Below the pieces are notes generated by a model. It was not told the DNA's origin and did not search any database. It saw only the letters and a list, made by a program, of their open reading frames with translations. From Cloeon dipterum (Eukaryota > Arthropoda > Insecta > Ephemeroptera > Baetidae): a stretch of DNA of 64,000 nucleotides. Position numbers and translations under genes: made by a program. This document shows positions 1 to 11,584 of this stretch, in pieces (within the stretch, counting starts at the first letter, position 1; the number at the start of each line of letters is the position of its first letter). The DNA is taken from contig NC_088789.1 in NCBI RefSeq assembly GCF_949628265.1, forward strand, positions 8,734,886-8,798,885, written 5' to 3'.

Positions 1-259
1 AGGTCATCGACTCCTTCAGAATCTTGGCTGCTGACAAGGTAAAAGAGTGAAACACCGACTCTGTTCAGGCACTAATCGCAACGTTTTGCGCCTCCCGCAG
101 CCATTCATCATGCCAGAGGAGCTGAGGAGAGAACTGCCACCCGACCAGGCTGAGTACTGCATCCAGCGCATGCCGCCGTTCAAGGGACCCAATGCTGTTC
201 CCGGGGCCCTTGACTATATGTCCTTCTCTACAGCCCTTTATGGAGAGTCTGATCTCTAA
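1..259 (+). CDS. Actn: Alpha-actinin, C-terminal end (partial gene)
   Basis: Two coding exons are visible, 1-38 ([12 protein letters not shown]) and 101-259, separated by a 62-bp GT-AG intron. The second exon encodes [20 protein letters not shown] and ends [14 protein letters not shown] followed by a stop. This is the near-invariant C-terminus of alpha-actinin: the end of the EF-hand (calmodulin-like) domain that packs on the partner subunit in the antiparallel dimer and binds titin-like ligands in muscle Z-discs. Alpha-actinin crosslinks actin filaments. The actin-binding CH domains and spectrin repeats lie left of the window. The stretch [13 protein letters not shown] differs a little from vertebrate forms but keeps the family pattern. 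The gene faces the aquaglyceroporin gene tail to tail. Identity is very secure; only the 5' part is missing. Confidence 0.96.
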
Positions 260-558
260 AACTTTTAACATGCTAGAGTGCGTTTTGTTGTATTGTGGAA
301 AAAATATCGCCATCATGGTTGGCAAAAGAAACGAACAGAAACCAACCATACGCAGAAAAAGAAACAACTTTTGTTGCCATATATCAGCTCTCAGAAAAAT
401 AACATATTCAGCATAAAATCAACAACACAAAGATAAGAAACTTTTATCCAATACTATATTTACATCATACATAGTATTTGCTAATTTTGGTCCTAATACT
501 CGAGGGATTTTGACATCTTTCCGACACAAACGTGTTGTCTGTAAAAATTTGTGGACAT

Positions 559-564
559 AATAAA
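559..564 (+). terminator. Probable polyadenylation signal of alpha-actinin
   Basis: A canonical AATAAA lies 300 bp after the alpha-actinin stop codon. The stretch from 260 to this point is otherwise gene-free and would be its 3' UTR. Several ORFs overlap it on the other strand but have no codon signal or homology I recognise. Confidence 0.5.
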
Positions 565-751
565 AATCTCACGTGAGGTCTGTAGCATGTCGTTTTCGAT
601 CGGCGCGCCACCTTTTTGAAGGAACCAGTCGAAAGGCCTCATTTTCACTTTCAGAGACTTAACCCATATCGATCGAGCTAAGTAAGAAAACAAGTGCTCC
701 GCAGTGTAAATGAAAACCAAAGGCACTCTTATGTACGAAGAATTATAATTA

Positions 752-757
752 TTTATT
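752..757 (-). terminator. Probable polyadenylation signal of the aquaglyceroporin gene
   Basis: AATAAA on the minus strand, about 170 bp downstream of the aquaporin stop codon at 928-930. With the actinin signal near 560 it leaves about 190 bp between the two convergent 3' ends. Confidence 0.45.
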
Positions 758-927
758 TGTACATAACAATATCAGAAAATGAAAACAAAAAAATCAACGC
801 ATGGTGATCGTAAATCATTTTTAAGAAAACACTTTGCTTTTTAATAATGGACAAAATGCTGAAGTTCTAGATTGTAGTGTTGAGTGGTGTTGATTTTTTC
901 AGACTCGACTTTGTACTCATGCGCTTC

Positions 928-3900
928 CTACTCTTTGGCGTCTGAAAGAGCAAAACACAAATCAGATCTGGTGATTTTACACGGAAACTGAAAAGTATTT
1001 TTATGCAGCAGCTTCGAAAATCGCAAGCACAACACAATAATAACTGATTTAGAGATTTAAGGTTTTTTACCCTCTACTTCAGGAAGTACATCGTCGTCGG
1101 GCCAGTGTGCCTCTATGAATAGTGTGTAAATCAGGGCTCCCAAAAGTCCTCCGACGTGGGGCCCCAGAATCGGAACCCAACTCCACTGCTCAATGCTGCA
1201 AAAACGTGTCTGTCGTTTTTAATCAAACACTAATCATCTTCATTTTTGGCATTATAATCACACACGATCTAAATATTTAGTCATAGAATATAATCAAATT
1301 GCTCTTTGTAAATCGGTGCGATTCGGTGTCATATTATTTATATAAAGTATTGAATGAGATTTAATTATTATGCATGAAACTGTGTCAGGGATCGAAGGAT
1401 GAGTATCACCAACATGTCCATCTTTGACACTAGCCATTATGTAGAACAATAAAAATTGTGTACCACAATACATACCTCCCGTTTTCATAACACAACTAAC
1501 ACTTCTCAAAATTAAAAAAGTTCGCAGATTTTTTTGACAGGGTGTGTCACTTAAAACATGCACCAATGCTTCCTACGTAAATATTTAACTTTTTCCATTT
1601 ACAAATTATATTTTCATTTTTGCAACTTACATATAATCAAAAATAAAATCGTTGATGCGTACTTAGAATATTTTGGTCATTACAAATAGAAAAATAACAA
1701 AATTAAAGGAAGATATAAAGCGAAAATTAACTTCAGGTTTCATCATTGAATTACTTACACGACGAAAACAAGATAAAATATAAATTAGAGTATTACACAA
1801 ACTCCATTATTTTTTAACTATCAAGCTAATTAAACCTAAAGAGATAAATTCCTGCTTAAATAGGTTTGATATTACAAATATTCTTGTTAATTTTCAGCAT
1901 CCCACTTAAAAAAATTAGAATCTTTTAAAATTTACAAAATTTTATCAAGATAAAAAATTGAATTTGATTCACGAAGTAAATAAGCATTAATCGATAAATT
2001 CGCATGCTAAAAATGATATGTATAACACTGTATTGCGGTAAAATTGCATGACCTGTTGTGAACTATATTACCCCTTTACTGCGGCACAGTCACGGCTAAT
2101 CTTACCTGCTATAAAAAGAATAGGTTCTGGACAAAATAATTCATTTCTATGAAATTTTAATTGCCTCCTACTTCCCTAATAGAGCCTCCAAATTATAAGT
2201 TGGTACAAATTGCTGGTTGAACAGCAAAATTGTGATTCTGTGGGTCTATAAACTATGCCTTTTAAATTTTCTACTTACTAAAACACGTCGAACGTCCATC
2301 CAGCTATGGCGGTGAAGAATCGAGGTGACAAATCCCTGGCTGGATTCAAAGCGTATCCACAATTGAAGCCCATAGACATGCCAATTGTGACCACCGTCAA
2401 GCCAACGTAGAGTGGTATCAAACCTCGCGAGACGCTGCAATTCTTTTGGTCAGTAATAGCGCACACGCAGGCCAGCAGGATCGCCGTTCCGATCACCTAT
2501 ACATCAAGCGCACATGACAAAATCTTTTTTAGCTCGGCGAATAGATAGTTTACCTGATCAGCGAATCCGACCTCCAGCCTGACGAATTCCTGCGGGTAGG
2601 TCGCAAAAATTCCTGCAGTACCTTGTGGTCCGATGATCTGTCGGACGCCTCCATCGAAGTTAAACAGCGCATCTAGAATATATTATAAAGAAATATTGAG
2701 GATCTTATTATAAATTATTTATTTTTAAAAAATAGCACATTTTCCAAAAAAAAAAATAGAAAAGTTACCGCAAAAAATGTTCATGAATGACCTACTAGGC
2801 ATATCAATCATTTGGTAATACCACTACTGAAATTTTTGTTGATCTATATAATTAACTCTAAATTTCATCCATAAAAAGATTTGAATAATATGTAAAATTG
2901 GTTATTTTAATTTTGAATTGCGCGCAGTAATGGGGTCGCATGGTAGAATATAGAGAGGGTTCGTCATGTGTAACTGTAGATAATCGAACTGATTAAAGCT
3001 CTCAGCTCTCCTTCGCCAAGTAAGGCTATATTTTTTACCTCAAGGGTGCCTTAAAGAGGACATCAAACGGTTAACTGAAATGTATGCAAAATTGTGACAC
3101 GCGCGTCGTGATGTTGCCTACTATAGGCGTGCACTTTCTGCAAAGAGTCGACACCAACTCACAAAACATCGTGATAAAAATGTCAAAGGCTTTGACAAGA
3201 CGGTAAAAATAAAGAGAATGACATGGTGAACGTGACATATATGCTTTTTTCATTTAAAATATATGCTATATCGTCACTTTGAAATTGTTAAAGATCAATA
3301 TGCAGTTAACCATTATGGCCAATTTTGGTTAAGAAACACAATAAGTTGAAATAATTTTTATGATAACGAGCCAATACAGCTGAAAATACCGATTTGACAA
3401 TTATTCATGATCATGATCAAATTTTAAAATTGTAATAATTGCCAGGATGGAAACGGAAATTTCCCGTTTACTTGTACAGTTAGGGAGCAAAATTTACAAA
3501 CCCATAACAAGAGTTAATTTTTGCTTCCTAACTGTAAAAGTAAACGGGAAATTTCCAATTTTAGAATCTTTTCCCTCTTTATCGGGAAATGCAAAATTTC
3601 ATATAACCTCCCACGCGAACGGCTGGGCAAAATTGCATTGTTGACATCAATAATTCAACAAATTATTACATGTTTTTCAAGATATGATTATTATAAAAGC
3701 TTAACATAGGTCTTAATTGAACTTGATAAGATTTCTTGATTTTTTAAAATTTAAAGTTGCTTTAACGAACAAAATTATCTCCAAATGTTTCTTGTTGTAA
3801 TAAAATCTTATCAAATTTTTAAGCATTAGTTTCGTCAGTTAAATCCGTTACTTTTCCACCCTGTCGCGACCACACAACCAAATATACTTCATTCAGTATT

Positions 3901-5560
3901 TGAGAGTGGCATCAACGACTTCAACAACGCACAATAGGTATGTTTTAGAGATTATCTATTTTTAGGAAGCTGCATTGCATCTAACAATAGGTCATTGTGA
4001 GCGCAAAATACGCACCAAAAAATCTAAAAAGAACACCCTTTGGAAATAATACTGCTCTAAAAATAATCCCCAAATCTACCATAGGCATTACATCCCTCGA
4101 TAATTATTTTTTTATATCCGACCAAAAAATCTAGCTCAGATTCAACAATTACAGCCATGAATTTAAAAATTTGGTTTATTCACCTATGTAGACGGTGTAT
4201 GTGCAAGCGGCGGCGAGGAAGGCGCCCAGGTACTGCGCGAGCATATAGTGCAGGATCTTCTTGAACGGAAACTTGCCGACGAGAGCCAGCGAGAGGGTGA
4301 CTGCCGGATTGAGGTGACCGCCGGACGCTCCTCCAGCAACCAGTACGGCCAGGGTCACGGCAAAACCATAGGCGAAGTTTATCGTGATAAACTGTCCATG
4401 GCTCTGATTGCTTAGCACCGCCTGCGCCACTGAATTGTTTCCTATAAACTTGTAAGTAAAATGATCAGCTCCTCTGTCATCTCATCGCTTGAAATTATTT
4501 TAATCATGTAAAAACTATTTGCATCAAATTAGAACTGCGCAGTACAATAATGATTTCTATGACAGATTAAAGGTTAGGCCTTGTCGGTCTGTGCCCTTTT
4601 GCAATGAAGAATTCACTGCCCAAAAATATTTTTGTAAATAGGTTATTTTAAATTAAATTCATTTATAAAATAGTGGATTGGGGCAATTTCATTCAGTGGG
4701 CTTTGGTATTTTTTGTTGTATTGGACTAGAAAATATTTAAAGTTCCAATCAGTATTTTTTGAGTATTTTTTTATTATAAAGATTAAAAGTATTCAGAGTA
4801 CAATTTAGAAAGAAACCACCTTCTGGTGTTGAAATGACTTAAAATTGCCCAAGAAAAAGCACCAAATATCAATTCAATTTCTCCAAAAAATAATTATAAT
4901 TAAAAATTAATATCATAATATGATGACATTTGTGAGATATAAAGCTTTTAGTAGCATTATAGCGATCAACTCGCTGAAACTCATTGTTTGGAAAGGTAAT
5001 AAGCAGTCATAGAAATTTTCATTATCTAAAGAAAATAGAAGCTTTTACTCGGACCCTCGTTAAAAGATTAATTAACACAAATTAAACATTGAGACCAGAA
5101 GCTATAGAAATTAATGAATTTAGACCATAAATATTTGGTTAAAGCGTCGAAATCAGGCACATTGGCTAACCTAGGTAAAGAAATTTACTCAATTTATTCA
5201 CTGGTATCTTTTGTTTGTTTATTTCTCGTTTATAATAAATTTGTTACATATTTTTTTAATTTATAAAAAGTTATTCTAGAATTCGCTCTGAAACTGATAG
5301 TGACATTTTTTGGAACAATAATTTTTATTGGTGCTTTTGACACAATATGATCAGCTTCAGACGATAAACGTTCATCGTTAATCACACACAATTATTTTTT
5401 AAACGAAGATGAGCTCTTAATTAGTTAAAACCGAAATCGTACACATATTTTGAAATTATTTGTCATAACTTACCACGAGCACGAAGGTTCCGATTAATTC
5501 TGCCAGGAACTCACGCAACCAGACACGTTCGGTGTGGCACTTTGAAAAGACTCGCTGCAT
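928..5560 (-). CDS. Aquaglyceroporin (Glp-type MIP channel), 6 exons, 275 aa
   Basis: Six-TM major intrinsic protein channel passing water, glycerol and other small solutes across plasma membranes. Exons read 5474-5560, 4184-4448, 2554-2672, 2279-2496, 1071-1195 and 928-941; they join in frame to exactly 275 codons plus stop. The start is [20 protein letters not shown], directly before TM1. The first NPA box (GGHLNPAVT) is at residues 76-78. The second is NPARD at 208-212; the Asp after NPAR is diagnostic of glycerol-type channels. The fifth-helix filter position reads IGMSMG, glycine rather than the histidine of water-specific aquaporins. The loop [20 protein letters not shown] is typical of AQP3/7/9 relatives. 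The last exon is tiny and gives the ending EVEDAKE; reading through instead would add GKKP and stop, so that splice is the least certain. A pyrimidine-rich acceptor just before the ATG suggests a 5' UTR intron. Family certain, subtype very likely. Confidence 0.92.
3455..3556. repeat. Long near-perfect hairpin in aquaporin intron 2
   Basis: Arm 3455-3494 pairs with arm 3516-3556 across a loop of about 21 bases. The arms (40 and 41 nt) differ by two substitutions and one inserted A, and both outer ends are the palindrome GGAAATTTCC. A stem of this length and quality in the 1.5-kb intron between exons 2 and 3 is not chance. It could be a foldback element (MITE-like remnant) or a primary microRNA hairpin on either strand. 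The track-like ORF across it (3447-3644) is a by-product, not a gene. Confidence 0.7.
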
Positions 5561-8500
5561 TTTTATTCCTGCAACAACAGAGTTTTCAGTCTTTAGCCTC
5601 TCGACTCAGCTCAGCGCTCCGTGGTGCGTCCTCAACAGCTGCTTACCACCAAGTGATAACGGGCTGCAAAGCGACTCTGAAAAGCGATGCCGTTAATAGC
5701 AGTGTGTATCCCTCAGCAGGGGTGCACGCGCGCTTTCGAACAGGAAAACTGAAATATATTATTTCAGAACGGATATTGGGCTAATGACGACCGTTCTGAA
5801 CTACTTAACGCGCGAAACAAACATATTTCCCCCAGCGCGGCGTCAGACCAAAACCAGAGATAAAAGGATCCCCTCCTGCTGCGTGGCGTTAATACTTTAT
5901 GAAAATAATTTTTCCAGCCTATTCGGTGCATTTTTCCATATGCGGGGTGAGACAAAAAGAACCACCCCTTTCACCCGAGAGAGTTTTGTTTCCGAAAAAA
6001 TGTGCAGGTTGATAAAATAATGCGTGCGCCGTAATGAGCCCTAAGCACGCCATACAAGCGCCCAGGCCGCGAGCATGCATGTGTGTGTCATATCTGACTA
6101 ACCTGCGTGCTTCTCATGGAAAACTAATTTATGCGTGACACCTCATATGCATGCAACAAACAAGAAATTCTTACTGAGATTTTTGCTTTGTTAGAAAAAC
6201 TGCGCAGTTCACAGCCGAGTTAAATTAGGTCTTGGTTGCAAATTATTATTCTTTTCTTATAAAAAGTTGTTTTGCACAAAGGACGAATTTGTAACGTTTG
6301 CTTGTATGTTTTAAAAACGCATGACGCGTGGAATCTGTCTTTTTGTAATTGTAATAAAGAATAACAAAATATTTTTAGGCAGCAATAAAAACAGACGCAT
6401 TGAGCATCAATATAGAAAACATTAGTATCAGATTAAAATTAATTTAGCAGTAATGGAACAGAGTTAAATTTAGATGCAAGCTATAATCGATTACCCTAAC
6501 TTTAAAATTAAAGCTGTGGATGTTTCATTTTATTTTTGCCTTGAGCTGTCAAGAAAAAATCAATATAAATATATGTCATTTTCTTTCTGTATATCAGGCA
6601 CATACACAGTATTCTAATTTCGATTTTGGCTAATTACACTTAAAAATTTTTGTTGAGCTATTGTAATATTGATAAGGTCATCTGTAGGAGTAGAATTAGA
6701 CTAATAAAAATAAATATGTAGCTCTTTCAATTCAAATAGCTCGATTCGAATAATTATGACAAAAACAGAAATGAAAATAAAAACTACGGACGTGATTTGA
6801 TGGCGAAATTGCAGAGTGAAAATGTCATCTTCAACCACCACCCGATTGCTCCTTCAAATAGAACTGATGCATTTACAGTTCTCTCTCTGGAGCGTGATTA
6901 ATTCTCGCGGGCAATTAGCGGTAGCATCAAATAATTTGTATCCAAAGAGAAGCTGACACTAAATTACCAAGCTAATATTTGCTTTGTTCGTACTCTGCTG
7001 TTGAAAATTTAATTTGTTTCTCGCTTCTTGTTCAGAGTCGGTATACAGAGGGCTCTTTGATTGTGCCTGCGTGCTTATGTGAGCTTATTTGGGCTGCATT
7101 AACGAAAGGGACAGCATAAATATTAAACATTGTGTCCGCATCGTGCCTGACAACTTGTCCCTTCCTTGACGGTGACATTTCATCCGAATAAAAAAAGTGT
7201 CCTGGTACTGGAAGGTTTTGCGTTATAAAGTTAAAACAGTTCTTCTCAGCTCATAATTCAAGCAATAAATGTCAAAGGAGATGCTTTGTTTACAGTCATA
7301 ATTTTACGAACAGAATGGTGAGCTCTTTTTTGTTTCCATGCAACATATTAAAAAGAAAAACATACAAATACAAGTTAATAATACATAATTATATAGCTAC
7401 TACGTAAATCAATAAAATAAATACAGTTGATAGTGGTAATCTTAAAATTAAAAATAGAATAGATTGTAGCGAAATTTTGATCGACACATGATTTTTAGCG
7501 TCATGAATTCCTGGTCAAGTCATTATAATTGATTTGTCTCCACAGTCTCAACATCATATGAATTATAAAATTAATTGCTTTATATTGATTCAACAGATTT
7601 AATTATCAGAATAAGTATATAATAAATTCAATTTCGTCTAAAGAATTGAATTTTTCTTGGATCATATATACTTCTGTATTCTTGTACAGTCAATGCATAA
7701 AAAACCATCAAAGAAAATAAGAGCAAGAAACATGCTAACAAATATAATGAAAAAACGATCCATTGCCAAGGCAAACTCTCACCGCTCTTGGCCTCAATCT
7801 AAATCAGAAAGTGAGTAAAATTTGAAGCGATATTAAATATTACAGTATTTGTCATTCCAAAATCCAGGAAATAGCCTTTGTTATTTTTGTGCTCGCGGGA
7901 GTGTGGCTTTCTTTGCTATCGATTTATGCAAATGAAAGGAGCCTAACTAAATAAGCTATAGGACCGCGTGCAAACGGCGCTATGCTGGAATTCCCAAGGA
8001 CGCATGCCACCCTATGAAAGTGAAAAGCACTCATGTTGTGGGTCTTTTCTCTGCTCCCGCGTTGTAGTATCCTGATCTATTATCCTGTACCCATGCACTA
8101 TAGGAAGTGAATTTTTACTCCGCGTACTGCATTTTTAAATATATTATCGTGTTTCATTCATGGAGGCATAGACGTTTGCTCTCACGCAAATGCTTAAGGG
8201 CGAGCGCGCCAACTGCTTCGAGGGGTTGTTGAACCTAAGGCAAGGGTGAATGAATCGGGCCAGAGAGAAGATAAATAATACTGTGCAGATAACGCTAGTA
8301 ATCCTAAAATTAAAACATAAGCGTAATCACAAATAGCTAAAATCAAATGATAAGTGTAGTTTACGATAATTAAATCCTATATCAGTGTTTATTTCGCCAT
8401 TTTTAATTTTGAAAATAAAAATATTGAAAATATTTCATGTAGAGACGGTTGCTTCTTACTTTATTCGCCGTCAATCACGTAAAATCATTTCTCAGATCAA

Positions 8501-11500
8501 CAATTTTTTTAACTAAGTGCGAGAATTTTGAAATAAATTTTAATAAAATTTAAATTAGATTTCCAAACAAAGCCAAATACGAGAGTAAAAAAATTATATA
8601 CATTTCAGGCACTTACGTTTTTAACCAGTCGTTAGTTGAGGTTACAAATGCGGTAGAGTGCGATTTGGTGGCGCCTCCTTCCCAAAGGCCGGCTCGCGCA
8701 ACTTTGTGCTTGAGAAACGGAGCAGCAGGTTCAAGCCTTAACTATATTTATGCATATATTGAACACTGAAATAGCAGACGGCACGCCGCTGCTGCTGGTG
8801 CTGCCTCTGACCATGCAAACGACCGCAACTGCTTTGTTCGTCCCGCACTTGCGGGACTCACGCACCCCTTTCCTTTGCCGAAAAAGCCTCAGTAGAGAGA
8901 TGCGCAGGGAGCGATTTAACGTACGACACGACCGGATTAGGCGCGCGGATTAAGGGGCGATTAGATTCGATCGGCGGTATGAATAAGAGATTGCCCGACG
9001 CCGGACATGCAAATTAGATGTTTGTAAACTGTCGTGCATGGCTCCTTTCCAACTGCAGAGAGGGCATTTATTGCTGGGGACCAAATCTAAATTGCTCCTG
9101 CTTGTGATTGAGTATACAACCGCCCTTTGCGACACAATGATCTGTGTTCTATTCTTGGAGTCAAAAAGCTTACATAATTATATGACATAATTTAACCTCC
9201 TCAATCAATACACAAAATGCAGGAAAAGAAATACACGCGCAGGTAATTTTATGAACTGCAAATGATCGAATATGACTGATTTTACTACAGATAACTAGTG
9301 AAATCGTTTGAGGAAAAACAAGCATTTGTACTGCACAGCGGCTTTTTTGGCCACGCAGGCCTCATCAGAAGTACTAAATTTACCTTAAAACCAAATACAT
9401 ACCAATGGATTAGGTGCAGATAATTCTAAATCAGCGATTCTTGAAAAAAAAACCGACTTGTGTCCACGTGAACCTTGCCACTAGCCCTCCCTCTGATTAT
9501 TTTAACTCTCCGCCCTCACAAAAATTCACAATCTTTAAATTACCATCCTTATAGCAAAAAGCAAAATTCAAATTAAAAATTCAATTCTGCCTCTATACTA
9601 ATATGAAAATTCCATGTATCTGCCTGGCGGCTGCAACTGCTGCCCTAATAGAAACGGATTGAAACTGGAAAAATCAGTTTAAAAGAAGAAGAAACAAAAT
9701 AAAAACGCAGTTTTATTAAACATAGCCGCTTTGCAGTACGAGAGCGTGCTATTCTTCTCACTTTCTCAGAATTTCGCCAATTTTGGTTTATCAGCACAGA
9801 GCTAAAAAGCAATTATTTGATCCTTGAAATTTCTTATGGTTTAGATTATTTGACTGTTTAATTGAAAAAGTAGAGTGAATGTATAAAATTTTTATGGTTC
9901 CAAACTAACAAAGAAATATTGAAATAGATATAAATATGGGTTATGTTTTGAAATAATTAATTCAAATTTGAAAAGATCATCGATCAAAAATTTATTGTTT
10001 TGTTCATTGATCCATACATGCATACAAAATTGATAAGCCTAGACGTAATTTAGTTAACTTAAGAAATGTTTCCGATCATTTATCGTAATAATCTATACTG
10101 AGTTGCGAAAAGAAAGCTATTACAGCAGATGCCGCCTTCAATCTTTAAGATCATTAAGTTTAAAGATTTTTCAACTTATTAAAAATGATCGCTGCTATTA
10201 CAATACATTTAAGAACTTACATTAAAATATATTATATATAAGCTAAAGTCAAGCACTTGTGTTTTATCACCAACTGATGAGCCTCTGCAGAGTCCAGTAA
10301 AGAGGCAACGGTCATAATTAAGAGATGCTCAGTTTAAACGATGTTTACAAATACGTTTATAGTGAAAATTCAGGACACATTTTGAGGAACTGTTTGCTTG
10401 TGGAATGTAGATCAAATTGATGATTTATAGTACAGCTCAATTGCCTTAGAATTCTACCAACGCCAAGCAACCAGTTCCCTTTAGTGAATGTGTTGCCCAG
10501 TATTTTAACACTCAACTGATAGAGGCACTGCGGTTTCATGAAAGGAATTATTTTGAATATCAATAACTGACACTTATTAGACAAGGAGGATAGTATTAGG
10601 AATCTTGAAGGAGCAGATAAATGCAGTCACAACCTAGCAAAATACGAGGGTATCTTGGCTTGGCGCACACCCTCAAGTAATGGCAAAATGCGAATAATCA
10701 CTGTTGAATAGTTTTGGCGTGAATATATGAACATTAAACCCATCATACTTGAACGTATGTTACTTCATTTTAATGTGCAAAATATTTACAAGGTTGTGAT
10801 GGAATACTCATAAGTCGAGACTGCAAGTGCTTAATTGAACCAAATTTTGAATTTTGCCCACTCGAATTAGTGAATAAAAGACAAAATTACACAATGATGA
10901 AATTACACAAATCATTGATTTTTGGTTGGTATAAAAATTAATTTCTGCAACAGAAGCTGCCTAAGCCTAATGATGTATTATTTCCTTTAAAATCAAGAAT
11001 CAACTTTTTTAAATCACATGTTCTTATTATTTTTGCAGCATACCTCTAATATATATTTGCGGTGAACGGGCTCTAATACTGCGATTCAAAGCCTTGATGA
11101 ATTAAATTGAGAAATGATTATATTTAACCTACTTTACTATTAACAATCAAAGTTGTAAAGTGAGCATATTATAGGATGCGCTACACATTCATTAAAAGCA
11201 CAATTGTAAAGGTCATTGCAACTTTTAGTACCATGTAGCTGATTATTATTTACAACCTGGAAAACTTAAAGAGTAGCTTTACGAAAAAAAAACAATTTGA
11301 ATCAAAGGAGAATTAGACAGTGAGCTTATGAATGGTAAAAGAATCAAATTGATACTAGTATAATCCTCTAGCAGAAAAACCTGCTTTATTGATGCGTCTT
11401 GCCAATTTGATTGTGTTTGTATCTGGTTACATGGTGTGGCACAGATATATCCAAAGTTAGTTTTGCTGACCAGAGATCATTTATTGGTGGTGCCAATTGA

Positions 11501-11584
11501 TTTATGAAATTTTGATACTAAAAAGAAACATTACATGTAAACAAAAGGCAAGCAATACCTACATGGCAGAAAGATGTGGGGCAG
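5561..11584. other. Gene-free stretch between aquaglyceroporin and RING gene
   Basis: I see no ORF with recognisable protein or exon structure here. The first 200 bp (5561-5760) are GC-richer and should hold the aquaporin 5' UTR and promoter. Two CpG-richer patches (about 6.0-6.1 kb and 8.65-9.12 kb) sit in otherwise AT-rich DNA and are plausible regulatory elements. The right part, from 11.3 kb, should hold the 3' UTR of the RING gene; TTTATT (AATAAA on the minus strand) occurs near 11385 and 11478. Confidence 0.5.
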
